A stretch of 64,000 bases of DNA from Limnanthes douglasii subsp. nivea (taxonomy: Eukaryota > Streptophyta > Magnoliopsida > Brassicales > Limnanthaceae). The notes under the pieces were generated by a model. The model was not told the origin of the DNA. It searched no databases and was given only the letters and a program-made list of their open reading frames with translations. This document shows positions 19,901-32,671 of the stretch, in pieces (positions within the stretch are counted from its first letter, which is position 1; the number at the start of each line of letters is the position of its first letter). The position numbers and the translations under genes are program-made. Where the stretch lies: NCBI GenBank assembly GCA_036936605.1, contig JAUPFV010000001.1, forward strand, positions 70,761,910 through 70,825,909, read 5' to 3'.

Positions 19901-22735
19901 AACCCATAAAATTTAAATCTATAATTCCCAAGAAACCCAAATCTTCAAAGTTAGAAAAACGTATTCGAAGCTTACGACTACCTCTGTATTAGTGAAAGAA
20001 CATATGGATACAGAACTGCTGGATTAATAAGCAATGCTCCTCTTGGTTTGTCTACAAAGACCATATACTAGGGTAACTTCAATCCTTCCAAAACTCTTAT
20101 TTTTTTCACTTTATCCTCTTACAGAAGAAAGTCAATCCTTAAAACCTCGAACACCAAAAACACCTCGAATCTCGCCTTCCCTAACTGAATCATCACCTCG
20201 AACTAGTCGTGAAATAAGAAAATCCTCCTTGAAAAATCTGAAGCAACCCCTTCCTCAACCAACCTTCCAAAAACTTGTCCTCTTCGAAATCCTACAAAAA
20301 AACTTTTATAAGCATGTGAGATGATGCCGACGTTACTTCGAATCCATTAACCATTTTTGCTCCCCTGAAGGAGATTATTGAGAGAGCTACATCGTCTCAA
20401 CAAAATCCCTCAAATGATCCTCCTCGATTAATTGACAAGGCGTTTGAAGGAGAAGTCGACTCTGAAGCTACTCAGTCAAATAATAAGGCTGATATTGAAG
20501 AAGAAGGTTCGAAGGAATCCAAAAATGCTGCCAAAGAAACAATTTATAGGTCGAGGATAAAGAAAGCTCTCGTCACAATATCCGACGAGGAACGTGCGTC
20601 AATAGGTGATGCACATTACATACTAGCTTTAATAAAAATTACACACATATATCACGAATGGAGCCAAGCAGTTCATCTGAAGAAACAGCGCGGAATGAGA
20701 GACAAAATTACATTTCGTCTTCCCAAAAAAAGGAGAAACACCCATAGATTGTAAAAATAACAAACTAGTAGTCCACCTATAAATCATCAACTGAGGTCTT
20801 TGATTTCCACTGGACCCCATGATAGTTGACTACTTTGAGCTTTTAAATCTGTGTCAAACCCAGTGACATAAAATCAATGGTTCACGCTACTTTCCGTGAT
20901 CATGACCTCCCGCATTATCTATTATTTTGATATGCACCAAGCAGACAAATTTTGGAAGCAAAAATCCGTCTTCATTTCTAGGGCATGAGAGAGTGGCAAA
21001 GAAATATCTGAAGCCAATGCATCTAGATTTAACCTCGTTTGGAGGAGTAATTGTAAGTATTTTAATATTATTTCTCTAATTATATTTTCAACTGATGTTA
21101 TCCTTACTTACCACCGACTTTTATACTCTAAGCAGAAATTTTGAGGCGTTATGCAATCCATCGAGAAAAAGTAAAAAAAGGCCTTTATTAAGCTTGCCGC
21201 TTGGCCTAAAAAGGAGTGGAATAGTGCTTTCCATACAACATTCGAACCCATCAACTTTCTCAACAATCACCTATTTCTGATCACATTTGGAGCTTTTCCT
21301 CCTGAAAATTTTATGGAGCCATCCAACCCTATACATGTTGTCAGAAGATTGGTCCACCCTGACCGCAAAGTGTTCTTACCAATTCAAAACAGATCAGACA
21401 ACCATCTCCCCTAAACGAAGAAGGCAAAAAATAATAAAAATGAAACTAGTACATCTGGTGGTAGCCTTTGAACCGATCCAAAACCAAAAGGTTTGAAAAG
21501 AAAATGAAAGAGAACACTCTCTCCACTATTGAAGAAAGAATAAAATATAAACCTTACTCAAAAAAGAAAAAAAATAGTTTCTCTTTGAAAAAAGAAGGGC
21601 ACCATTAAGACAAGTCCCAAAAAAGGGGAAAAAGAAGGCTGTGAAACTGTTGAAGAAATAATTTCCAATGACAACGAAGTTGTAACTGCAGATAATCAAC
21701 AAAGTCATCAAAATAAATGAAGTAAATGCTAAAGACGCTGCCAATCAGCAAAGGTAACTATTGTTGTAAAAGATCACTAAGGCGATGATCAATTCGATCC
21801 TGATAGTTTCATTAACTTTGACGAATTATAAGAGCTTGCTAGAGAAGAAGATTTCATCATTCAGGAGATTCAAGATCATCTGTATAATCTTGGTAGAAGG
21901 TCTGCACCTGCTACCTCTAAAGCCGCATCTCCTGAGGCTATTATTCCTACAACCTCCTTAGCTTTTATTCCTCGACCTAGTCCAGTTGTCTTTCCTCCTA
22001 TGGAACCATCTGAAGATGTTATTGCCACTCTTTAACCTTTTACTGATCTCAATGTTGCAACATAAAAGCCAACTCAAGAAATTGAGTCTTCTCGGGGTCA
22101 TTTAAATCACATGGCTAAAGAAATAGTTCACTATAAAGGTGCTGCTACAGATGATAAAAAGATGAGGGAGATCTTTGACGACCTTGTAATAGAGCAACTT
22201 CACAAATTTCAAATAGATAGATCTAAATTCCTCAGAGGGCTCCTTCATATTAGGAAATATCTTAGAGAAGTGCATCAGAAATAAAAAAAGATCTCAATAC
22301 TTCTCATCATAATGAGATGGATCAATTCAATACTAAACATCTTGTATAATTAGCTGTAGAGAAGATAAAACTCAATGAACCTCAAACTTCTCTTGCCAAC
22401 AGTGAAGCATCGAATAATAGATTGACCGATGAGATAACCACCCTTAAACTCAATTTGATAAAGAGAAGAAACTTGCTGTCACTGTTGCTGAAAATGAGTG
22501 TGCAAAAGACATGTTGGCAGCTATCAATGATGGCAAAGAACAGAAAATCATCACACCACTTCAAAAGATTCATGCCTCATATCCTAAAATCGATCTTTCC
22601 AGTTTTTGGAGTGAAATTCCCATCGAGTGGCGTCCTAGCGAGGCTTTTGATCATATCCCAAGCTCTTCATCTAAAGAGGAGAGATCAAAAGAAAATTTTG
22701 AAGAGAGCTTTGAGGACTATTAATTTTACCTTCTT
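19900..22735 (+). pseudogene. Decayed plus-strand gene downstream of gypsy pol, coiled-coil type
   Basis: Several open pieces lie in one direction: a Ser/Pro/Lys-rich part (20,034-20,320, KPRTPKTPRISPSLTESSPR), an acidic part near 20,330-20,610, and helical charged parts near 22,070-22,260 (HLNHMAKEIVHYKGAA) and 22,422-22,720. Stops break it throughout. Tat-lineage gypsy elements are known to carry an extra antisense ORF between pol and the 3' LTR, and some plant elements carry plant-mobile-domain genes. Position and direction fit such an ORF here. I cannot confirm the domain. Confidence 0.4.
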
Positions 22736-22926
22736 ATGTTTTTTTACTTGTCATATCAACACTGTAACATTTTCTATTGATCGATTAATTTGAATGACAA
22801 AGGTATTTGTTTATGTTTTTTAAAGTTATGCTCATATTTCACTGTTATTTATATTAATTATTTGAGCTAAAAACATAACATAATACTTTAAACAATCATT
22901 ACAATACATAACACAACTAATATTAT

Positions 22927-23030
22927 GGTGCGTTTACTGAACGTAGCACTTTGAATATCATAGTGCGTTTCATGAACGTAGCACTTCGAATATCATAAAG
23001 TGTTTAATGAACGTAACACTTCAAACATGG
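22927..23030. repeat. Three tandem copies of about 35 bp
   Basis: GTGCGTTT.CTGAACGTAGCACTT.GAATATCATA is repeated three times, the last more diverged. It lies between the plus-strand gene-like region and the integrase end. Confidence 0.75.
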
Positions 23031-23399
23031 TTATTTCATTGAAAATTGTATTCAACACTTCAGAATATTCTAATCGTGGCTAACCTAAAAAATGATGAGT
23101 GTTTGATCAGTTACCAAAATACTTTAAATACGCACTTGTAAACAACCATTCGCCAAAAAATCATTTTATTGGTAACTTTTAATATGTACATAATGCCTTG
23201 TGAAAACCTTACTATGTCCAACAAATTAGGAAAGAGCACGCTAATCAATGAAGTAAAAAAAATTCAAAATACAACATAGTTATTCCCAGAACAATTTCAG
23301 ATGTTGTATATTCCATGGATGCTGCAGCATCCTCCCCTGACTGTCACAAATGCAATAATAAGCTGGCTTTATCCTTTCAACAACCACATAAGGTCCTTC

Positions 23400-24244
23400 T
23401 CAATTCTGGGCCATCTTACCGAGGCTTTTTTCCTTGATATGTAGGAATACCTTTCTCAACACTTTATCACCTACCTTAAACTCCCTCATTTTCACCCTCG
23501 AATTAGATATATTCCTCATAAGAGTTTGATAATGAATTATATTTAAATAAGCTTGAACTCTTTTCTCCTCAATCAAATCCAAACTCTCTCTTTTAGCTTT
23601 ATCATTCAACTCTTCAGAATATTGAGTTATCCTAAAAGATGGCAATGTAGATTCCACAGGACTAACAACATCCATTCCATATGCCAAAGGAAAATGAGTC
23701 TTTTTAGTATCCTCTCTATGGGTTATTAGATAAGCCCAAATTACCTATTGGAAGTAATTAGGCCACTTTCTTGATGCTCCTGTTAAATTATTCTTCAGAC
23801 CTTCTAAAATAGACCTGTTTATCACCTCTACTTGTCCATTTTTTTTGGGATGAAAATGTGTAGAAAAACATTGATTGATTCCTTCGAAACACAGAACGAA
23901 GCCATTTATTTATTATTAAATTGAGGAACATTGTCTGTTCAAATTCTTCGAGGCACTGCAAAACAACAACAAATACTGTTTACAATGAATTTAATCGCAT
24001 CCTTAGCTTTTGTTCTATATAATGATGGCTCTTCTTCTGCCCACTTTGTAAAATAATCCACTGCAAAAATTATCATTTGTCGTCCTCCAGAAGCTATCGG
24101 TAAAGGTCCCACTAAATTTATTCCACATCTATCATACGAAATGGCTTTAGTAATAGATATAAGTGGAACTGCTGGTTTATGAAAATAATTAGCAAATCTT
24201 TGACAAGTATCACAGCTTCGAACCAAATTTTTGGCATCATTCAT
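23400..24244 (-). pseudogene. Gypsy integrase
   Basis: The upper part (23,939-24,244) carries the zinc-binding end SCDTCQRFANYFHKPAVPLI and the core VGPLPIASGGRQMIIFAVDY, then FTKWAEEE with the first catalytic Asp. The lower part (23,400-23,687) has the C-terminal domain: AYGMDVVSPVE, then MREFKVGDKVLRKVF. The centre, 23,690-23,938, is frameshifted. Confidence 0.85.
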
Positions 24245-24459
24245 AATCGAGGGCCAATAAAATCTTGTAAGTAGAACTCGACGAGTTAATGCGTTGAACC
24301 CATAATGCGTTGATCCTTCTCCATCATGTAGTTATAATGAAACCTCCTGTAATTCTTGACTGTTCAAACATCACAATAATGGCCTACTCAATTCTTTCTT
24401 ATACACAAATCCATGTAATACTATGCAGTAAATAAAATCCAAAATATGAGTTCTTTTGT

Positions 24460-25140
24460 CGCCTCAGACTGTATTTGGGGTGGGAAACAATTCCTCAATA
24501 TGTTCACACTGGTATAATTGGATTAAAATTGATGGACTTTCTTGTAACAAGATCCACAGATAATCTTCCTTGTATGCAACAGTTGTCAATGAATCAACCA
24601 CTATGTTACTTCCTCGATTTATATGTTCCACAACAACGCGATCAAATAAAAACATAAAAAAGCTCTCGAAGATAGAATATTAAGCGATGTTTTTTTGCTT
24701 CAAAAACTCGAGACACTTAAATTTCTATTAGTAGAGAATTTGTTTCTAATCGCACTGAAGTTGCACCACATATCTTTGCGAGTCTCAATCTAGCCAAAGT
24801 AGCTACGTATTCAGCTTTGTTATTTGATGCGTGAAAACCAAATCTAATAGATTGAAGCATTTTTCTCTAGATGGAGCAATAAGTTGAACGCCAGAGTTGT
24901 ATCCCAAAACATTAGAACCTCCACCAGTTTGAATAAATCCACATCGAATTAAATGGCAAAACATCCTTGCTGACCTCTTTATCCGATCTGCTTGAATGAA
25001 ATTCAACAAATAAATCTGCCAAAGCTTGCGCTTTAATTGTTGTTGGAGGCAAAAAACTAATATAAAAATCCCCCAATTCCACTGACCACTTAGTCATTAG
25101 CCCTGAAATATGCGGACGTTGCAAAATATTTTTCAATGGA
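24460..25140 (-). pseudogene. Gypsy RNase H and connection region
   Basis: Pieces include LQRPHISGLMTKWSVELGDF followed by KAQALADLFVEF at 24,912-25,136, the usual Tat-type sequence between RT and RNase H. VVVEHINRGSNIVVDSLTTV at 24,464-24,655 is the RNase H end. Stops separate the pieces. Confidence 0.75.
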
Positions 25141-25399
25141 AACGAGGTTCGAACTTTCTAGCAACCACTACCAATGCCAATGCTATTTTTTCAAGCTTCA
25201 AATACCTTTTTTTACTGCCACCAAACTTTTGCCGAGATAGTACACCAACTTTAGAATTAATTAATATTCACTTATCAACACTGCACTTACTGCAAAATCC
25301 GATACCGCAATGTATAAAAAGAGTTGTTCTCCACTTCGAGGCTTATATAATATTTCTGGCGATGATAACAAATCCTTGATGCTTGTAAATGTTGTTTCA

Positions 25400-26190
25400 C
25401 AATCCGAAGCCCACTCAAACTTAATTGGTCCTCGCAACACTTGAAAGAAAGGGAAACATTTATCAGAATCTAGAAATAAATTTGTTTAGTGCTGATAACC
25501 CTCATGTCAAAATTTGTACTTTTTAATAATTCGAGGCGATTTCATAGATACTACAGCTTTTAACTGTTCTGGATCAACTTCTATCCATTTTTACTAATAA
25601 CATAACCTAGGAATTTCTCTGATCGAACCGCAAAAGTACATTTTTATGGATTCAATTTCAGCCTTCTTGCCTTAAAATTCAAAAATGTTTGCTCTAAATC
25701 TTCCAAGTGCACATCGTCTACTAAACTTTTTACCATCATATCATCAATGTATACCTCTATTTTTCTTCCGATTTTGGTAGAATATACTTTATTCATCAAT
25801 CTTTGGTATGTGCCCCAATATTTTTTACTCCAAAAAGCATAACTCTACAACAATGCAAGCCTCTGTCTGTGATGCAAGTGGTACATTTTTTATCCTTGGG
25901 ATCCATTTGAATAGGATTATATCCAGAAAAAGAATCCATAAAGGCCAATATTTTGTTTCTTGAATTAGAATCAATCAATTGGTCTATTTGAGGAACACGA
26001 AATGGGTCTTTAGGACATGCTCGATTTGAGTCTGTAAAATCAACACACATTCTCCACTTCCTATTTTTCTTCTTGACCACTACTCGATTCACCATCCATA
26101 AAAGATACCGTGACTCCCTTAAATGTCCAACCTTGGATAACCGGTCTACTTCGGAAACAATAGCCTTTGCCTCTTCTGATGAAAATGCCC
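25400..26190 (-). pseudogene. Gypsy reverse transcriptase
   Basis: The best part is 25,796-26,095: KKKNRKWRMCVDFTDSNRAC, PQIDQLIDS and FMDSFSGYNPIQMDPKD, the RT palm start. A YIDDM-like box follows near 25,740 on the minus strand. Frame breaks lie on both sides. Confidence 0.85.
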
Positions 26191-26638
26191 GCCTTTTTTA
26201 GATAACATGTTTCACATTCAGAAAAATAGCTAGGCTATTACAAATTATTTCAATTGGCACTCTTATCACGTCCTTTGTTTTCCAAGTGATAACATCCAGA
26301 TTATGGGATAAAAATTGTAAGAGTTGTTGATGTAGAATTAGGGTCAGTAAGGTTCCTATTCGACGTACTCTTCCCTCAAAAAGGTATATTCCTCTATTTC
26401 TTCAGTTACTGTCAATGACCCTGGGTTTTCCTTGGATCGTCAATCATTTCCTCAAAATACAAGGTAAATCCCCTTGATTCCTATTCATATCACCATTGTT
26501 GGATCTTCGAATCCGAAGCACAGTGGCGTAGCATTCCCTGCCAACCTTTTGGTCACTCCTGAAGACCCCTACACGGTCTCTCATGACATACTTGGAACAT
26601 TGATGGACTGTTAATACAATACCATACATCGTTGACAA

Positions 26639-27091
26639 CTAGGATCTTTCTAAAATGGAATTATATCTTGGTTGACATTCCACGACCATGAAAAGCACAT
26701 GAAACTTCTTCTTAAAAGGTCTCTTTCCCAAACTTACCTCCCCATTGAATTCCCCTATTACACGCGCAGTTACTTTAGTAAAACCGATGATAGTGCGCTC
26801 TGACTGAAAAATCCGAGGAGGGTTGCGCATCCTATCATAAGTAGACTTAAAAAGGACGTTCATAAAACTCCTACTGTTTATCAACACACGTCAAATCTCA
26901 ACGCTAAAAATTGTTTCCCCAACGACCATTGCATCCTCATGTGGCCCTGCGATACCCCGTAAATCATCTTTATCAAAAATGATAAAGGGAATGTCTCTTT
27001 TACCATACAAATGAGTAGATATTTTTCCCTTTATCTGAATAACCAAGCTTACTACATGTCTTTCCCTCAAGCTATCAATATTACCAGTCAT
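26639..27091 (-). pseudogene. Gypsy protease region
   Basis: MLINSRSFMNVLFKSTYDRM stands where VDSGSS-type protease starts are expected, so the catalytic Asp-Ser-Gly is lost. The frame before it (26,891-27,091) includes PHEDAMVVGETI, as in intact Tat proteins (HxDALVI). Confidence 0.75.
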
Positions 27092-27112
27092 AGAATCGCC
27101 CCCGAAAATGGC

Positions 27113-28331
27113 TTAGGACTCAAAATACTCACACAAGCTTTGAACATGGCCTTTCTTTACTAGTTCTTCCAGTGTCATCAAAATTAACCAATCTAGATCC
27201 ATGTCCAAGTATTCCGATGCAATATCAAAATCATCAACCTTCGAATCTAGGATCATCAAATGTTTGGCTTGCGCATTTGGATTGGTTGGTTGTGAAGTCG
27301 ATGCTGTGGGATTTTTTGATGCATTGTTGTCTGCTTTCACATAAGTCAATCACTTCTCCTTTTCAATTAAATTTTGAACTTCTTTTTTTGAAGTGATGCA
27401 GTCAATAGTATCATGACCAATATCACTGTGATACCTATATAACTTATTGTTTCGCTCCTCCTTAGGCCTATTAATTGAAGTAGGCATCATGAAATTTACA
27501 AATCCTTTCGTTTTATCAAAGATTGCAGCCATATTTTTAGTCAGATCTGCATAGTATTCAGGCCTTATCTATTGATTTGGCCTTGCCCTGTTGCATTGGT
27601 ACAACAGAGCTTGGTTCAAATACATTCTAATTCGAGGTGGTTGGTTGTTGTTCCTTGGACGTACTTGTTGGGATAAATTTGAAGATTGCCCCTGGTTATG
27701 TGGTGCCTGTCCTGAATTCTTTGGAATGTTAACTGTTGCCCCTAGTTCAAATTTATTCCCTTAGAAGTCTGGAAAATAGCCCGACACCGTAGCCTGTCGT
27801 CGTCCTTGAATTCATCATATAATTCTTGAATTGTTCGATATGATCATCCGGATCTTGCATCCCATCAAACTTTTCAACTTTTGAATCGTCAAAATGCTTC
27901 AGAAGTATAATATATAATCTTATAGTCAACAAAGAATTTCTCCAATCAACACCATGAACATACTGATCCTCGATTCCCATTATCGCATACGAATTCCGAT
28001 CATCCTCATTGTACTGATTCGATGTATTTCCTTCACACCAATTAGACTCCCTCAAACATTGAGGTACACTATCTCTTCTAACTTTATGTTCTTTCTTATA
28101 TTTGCGAGGTTGATCATTCTCTTCTTTTGAAGAGCCTCAATATCTTTTAAACCACAATCCAGATCTTTCAACCTCCTCATCATTAGATATGATATACCTT
28201 TTTTTTACATTTCTTTTCTTTTCGAAAAGAATGACGCACTTTTGGTACTTCGAAGCGCTCATTTTTCTGTTCACTGACTTGATGATCAACGCAAGATTGA
28301 TCAGATTTATCACCAACATCATTTTGGTCAT
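27113..28331 (-). pseudogene. Gypsy gag
   Basis: The upstream part (27,753-28,055) has LKHFDDSKVEKFDGMQDPDD followed by HIEQFKNYM, the typical start of the retrotransposon gag domain. The lower part has YRYHSDIGHDTIDCITSKKE at 27,350-27,532, the CXXH..GHxTxxC knuckle of Tat gags with the first Cys replaced. Confidence 0.8.
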
Positions 28332-28606
28332 TCATTTACCTTACATCAGATTTCAGCCTTGCTGACTGTATCTCATTTTGGTCATTCATTTACCTTACCT
28401 CGAATTTCATAACTTTATCTCAGATTGAGTCTGATGAATCGAAGTAGACCCTTTTTGTCTATCATCTGTCTTTTGTTACTATTTTTTAGCGTTTGAAGAG
28501 ATGATCAAAACAACGGGTCATTTTCTGGATTCATTGCAAAGCTTTAATTTTTTTTTCAAGATCAGTAAAATTAGAACTGGTAAAGTAGGCACCAATTGTT
28601 GATCGA

Positions 28607-28624
28607 TCCCCAGTGGAGTCGCCA
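28607..28624 (-). other. Gypsy primer-binding site
   Basis: Minus strand TGGCGACTCCACTGGGGA lies three bases after the LTR end. Its form resembles the arginine-tRNA-type site known in Ogre/Tat elements; I infer this from memory. Confidence 0.6.
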
Positions 28625-28627
28625 ATT

Positions 28628-28950
28628 TGATGAGTTTGATTATTTGGATTGCCTTAGTTAATTCAAGAGAGAACAAATTATAAAGTGATAACCTATTTTT
28701 AGAGAGAGAAAATCAGACTGTCAAACTGATGTAACACAAAAAGGCAACCCTTTTATTAGATCAGCCTTTACCTTTATATAGAGGCGCAATGACTTAACTC
28801 ATAACTCAAAACGGTTACATAAAAAAAAACTAATTTCACATTAGCCCCTCACTAAAATATGTAGTCCTAAATTCCTCTTATAACTTTATAATTTTTCATA
28901 AGAGGATGTATTCTTTATATTTTAGTCCTCAAAGTTTCATTTTCTTATCA
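28628..28950 (-). mobile_element. Gypsy 5' LTR, 323 bp
   Basis: On the minus strand it starts TGATAAGAAAATG and ends ACTCATCA. A TATATAAA is at 28,773-28,780. TG..CA borders and the adjacent primer site support it. Confidence 0.6.
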
Positions 28951-28959
28951 CATACAATA

Positions 28960-29870
28960 CATATTTTTAATTGTTTCTAGTTGCGTAAATACATGTAATT
29001 GGGTTGTGCAATAAACTTAATTATGTGAAAAACAAAATACAACTTGTTTTTTTTGTGTGAAAATAATTGTTAATTGAGTGTGAAGCAACTAATATTTTTA
29101 TACGTTCCAGTATATGTGCATATTATGTTTTGAAAAACTTATTCTTGTTATGAAAAAATATTTCATTTGGTTGCGAAAATATGAGTAATTGGGGTACGAA
29201 ATTAAAAAAAGAAAAGAGTTGCGTAAATACAAATTTAGTTGTGAAAAATAAAATGTGTGTATTTTATTTTATATTAAAATGGCATATCTTTCAAACCATA
29301 ACTCTAAAAAAAATCTAAAAATACTATTGGTTTACTTTTTATTAAGACAAACAAAACTAGATCCATTAAAAATATTTTTTAAATTTTTTCACTAGCATTT
29401 GGTTGCGAAATTGAGAATTGGGTTGCAAAATTAAGAAGAATAAGGTTATGTAAATAGGATTTTCGTTTTGAAAAAACAAGTTAGATTTTTTTAAAATGTC
29501 ATATTTCAAACCATACCTTTAATAAATCTAAAAATACCATTGATTTAGTTATTATAAAGACGAATAAAACTAGATCAATAAAATACATTTTTTTTCTTAC
29601 AACATTTGGTTGCGAAAGTAGGAGTAATCGGGCTGCAAAATTAATAACAAAATAGTTGCGTAAATAAGCCGTTGGTTGTAAAAAACAAATGGCGTTATAT
29701 ATTTTTTAAATTCCACATCTTTCAAACCATATCTAAAAAAATCTAAAAACACTATTGGTTTTATTTTCTAAAGAGAACAAAACTAACTCCATGAAATATA
29801 TTTTATTTTTTAAAGAGAACAAAACTAAATCCATGAAATATATTTCATTTAGTTTCTAAGCTTTTACCTT
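28960..29870 (+). repeat. Degenerate satellite-like repeat, 200-230-bp unit
   Basis: Units marked by TTTGGTTGCGAAA..GAGTAAT..GG, then GTTGCGTAAAT, CATATCTTTCAAACCATA and AAGA..AACAAAACTA. Starts are near 28,975, 29,168, 29,400 and 29,605. A second locus is at 44,040-44,560. Confidence 0.7.
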
Positions 29871-30815
29871 TTTTTTTTAACAGAGAAATAAAGTAATTTT
29901 TTTTCGTAAAAATCTGATTTAGTAGTTGATTTATATTGAAATACTTAAAATGCCAATGAAATCTTTGGCATAAATATTTAATTTCAAAGATTTTTGATTT
30001 TTGATTTAAAAATAATAATTACAAACTAAAGAAAAAGATGAGAATATTTTGTTTTCCTATTTTAGTATAGGAATGATTTTTTGATAAATTCTATGTAACA
30101 GGTTTTTAATAAATTTAAAGATTCAATTTTTTTATTAATAGTCTCAAATCTTTTAGGATTGGTAACTTATCTTTAAAAATATAGATAATTAAAACAAAAC
30201 GTTATTTTATTACTTTGAAGATTCAATATTTCAATTTAAACAAATTATTAAAATACAAAAGCAGATAATATATTTTAGCCAACTTAACATCGACTAGACA
30301 AACATAAATTTTTGTTAAAATATAAATAAATAAAAATTTAATAAGAAACTGCCGTTTTAAAATCTCACTTCTTACTTGAAATTACATAACAAACTGCCGT
30401 TTTAAAATCTCGTGTTCGATTTGTATTTATTAAAATAAGATGTAAGATAACATTTGAAATATTTATCAATGTTTTAATTCAAAGATTTTCTCTAAGATAG
30501 AAAAATTATATTCCCAAAAGTAGAAATAAAAAACGCTATATAATCAATATAAAAACTATTAAAAGCAGGACTAAACATCATTATTCAGAAGTTTATTTTG
30601 GATATGACAGATTATCAAGATATATATGGATACAATAATTTTGGCGAACTCCAAACCAACCAAAAAAATATACACATGAGAGATAAGAGAGCCCCACACA
30701 TACACATATAAGATATACAATTTTTTATTTTCACTTCAACGTCCAGAATAATATATATGAGAGATAAGAGAGCCCCACGCATACACAATATATAAGAAGG
30801 TATACAATTTTTTAT
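29870..30815. other. AT-rich stretch with small direct repeats, no gene seen
   Basis: AAACTGCCGTTTTAAAATCTC occurs near 30,345 and 30,390. A block GAGAGATAAGAGAGCCCCAC..CATACACA occurs near 30,678 and 30,752. Confidence 0.6.
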
Positions 30816-30816
30816 T

Positions 30817-30950
30817 TGCTTTTGATTTATTTTAGACAACATGGTCGGGACATCTAATATATTATCATCCAGAATAAAAGAAGTTCGATCGAGCAACAAA
30901 TAATATATGCTTTTGATTTATTTTAGACAACATGGTCGGGACATCTAATA
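30817..30950 (+). repeat. Direct repeat of 43 bp, 91-bp spacing
   Basis: The 43 bases at 30,817-30,859 (starting TGCTTTTGATTT, ending CATCTAATA) recur exactly at 30,908-30,950. The second copy leads into the copia LTR remnant. Confidence 0.85.
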
Positions 30951-32465
30951 CTTCAATAGGATATGTTGACTTGTGATTTGAAGCTACAGTTATGGAGAAA
31001 TCACTGCTCGAACAATGCAGTATTTTTTGTAATATTTCATTTTTGTTCTTTTTGTTATTTTGTTATGCTTGCAATTGTTGATGGGTTGTAGATCTTTATT
31101 CTTTTGAATTCAATATACTTATACCCTCAATTTATCATAATAATAGAAGTGATTTGGATGAACTACTCACAAGTCTCATGGTTTTTACTCTTCACATTGA
31201 AGGGGCTTTTCCACGTCAAACAAATCTTGTGTGTTTAACTTATTTTACCGTTAATTATTTTTTTGATTAGTCTCGTGGTTTATTTGTTTAACGAATTGGT
31301 GAATCATTGGTGTTGAATTGGGTTTCTTCCTTATTTGGTTGATTTTTTTCAAGTTGATCTCATGGGTGGTTGCTATACTACTATTTGGGTTGTTCAGTTG
31401 GTTAAAATGTTTTGATTTTTTAGTCATTGAATAAGGAGTATAATCATGGTAACTCCATGATTAAATTGACATAAACCAATTATTTTATTTAGACACCAAA
31501 GATTGAGGACATGTTGTATTGCGAAGATTTGTTTCATCCAGTTGAGCCAATTAAAGATGTTTGTGGTAATTCTACTAAAGTTGTAAAACCGAAAGATAAA
31601 CATGAAAAAGATTGTGAAAATTTGAAAATCAAGTTTGGGAACTATTCGAGAATGAGTTGATATTATCATCTTCAACCATGTTTCTCAAGAGTCTGACCCA
31701 TATCATCTTTGTAATAAATTTGAAGGTCTTTGTGAAAAGAAGTTCACTTATAAGATATTGTTTTACTAAGAAACCTGTTAATTTTTAATTGAAAAGTGAA
31801 AAGTCGATTTTTAGCATCTCACTAACTTTAATGATATTGTTAACAAGTTACTACTATGAATATTTCTCTCGATGATGACTTGCGTGCTGTATTCTTATTA
31901 ATTACTAGATAGTGGTGAGACCTTGGTTTTAACTATTAGTAACTCTGCTCCATATGGTGTTTTACCTTTGCATGTTTTAAAAAAACATGTATAATGAAGA
32001 GAATGGATATGAGAGTTGAATATTTACAAGCTCTTGTTATTGAGAATAGAGAAAGAATGAAAAGTATAAGTTTTATACTTTGTGGTAATTTAGATGGAAG
32101 ATCCAATTCTAAAGATGGAAAATGTACAAAAACATGCTACTATTGCAGCAAGCCTTCGTACACTTTGTTAAGTGCCAGAATGAAAAGGTGGGATCAAGAG
32201 AAAAACGGTGTCGGTTTTCTGAATTTTGGATAACATGTTTGGGATGTCTAAATATTGTATATGATTGGTTAGATTTTGATTTGGCGCTATTGCTCATTTC
32301 GTTGATTTTTTGAAGTGATATTGTAGTTTATTGATTAAATTTGTAGTTTATTTGCTCAACTATTGGTAGTGAATTGAGTTTCTTGTTTGTTTGGTTGATT
32401 TTTTTGAAATATCTTGTAGATGGTTTATATACTATTACTTGGATTATATAATTGATATAAAAAAA
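30950..32465 (+). mobile_element. Internally deleted copia, LTR-gag-LTR
   Basis: Colinear with 49,020-49,880. The LTR body is 30,950-31,410 (GTTTTTACTCTTCACAT, TTTATTTGGTTGA, GATATACTACTATTTGGGT equivalents). A gag start follows, with NSMIKLT*TNYFI and EQIEDMLYCEDLFHPVEP-like residues in broken frames up to about 32,110. LTR 3' sequence returns at 32,270-32,465. Everything between gag and the 3' LTR is missing. Confidence 0.7.
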
Positions 32466-32671
32466 ATTGATTCTCTTAACCATAAAATATGAAGTAAATG
32501 AAAAGAATTCTACAGAAAGAATGAAAGATAAAATATAAAAAAAAAGATCAACCAATATGATAAATATATGACAGGCCTAAGTAATTTATTTGTTTTATTT
32601 ATATAATTATGAAAGCACTACATGCAGCAGGTATGTTTATATATATTGTTGCATAGTCTGAAATTTCATTA

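Larger units (their letters stand above)
23280..28950 (-). mobile_element. Ty3/gypsy element of Tat/Ogre-like type (minus strand)
   Basis: Read on the minus strand, the order is LTR (28,628-28,950), primer-binding site, gag, protease, RT, RNase H and integrase, which is the gypsy order. The sequences match Tat-type plant elements: CVDFTDSNRACPKDPF and VDYFTKWAEEE. All domains have stops or shifts. The 3' LTR was not located; it should lie below 23,100, or below 19,900 if the antisense gene belongs to the element. Confidence 0.85.
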
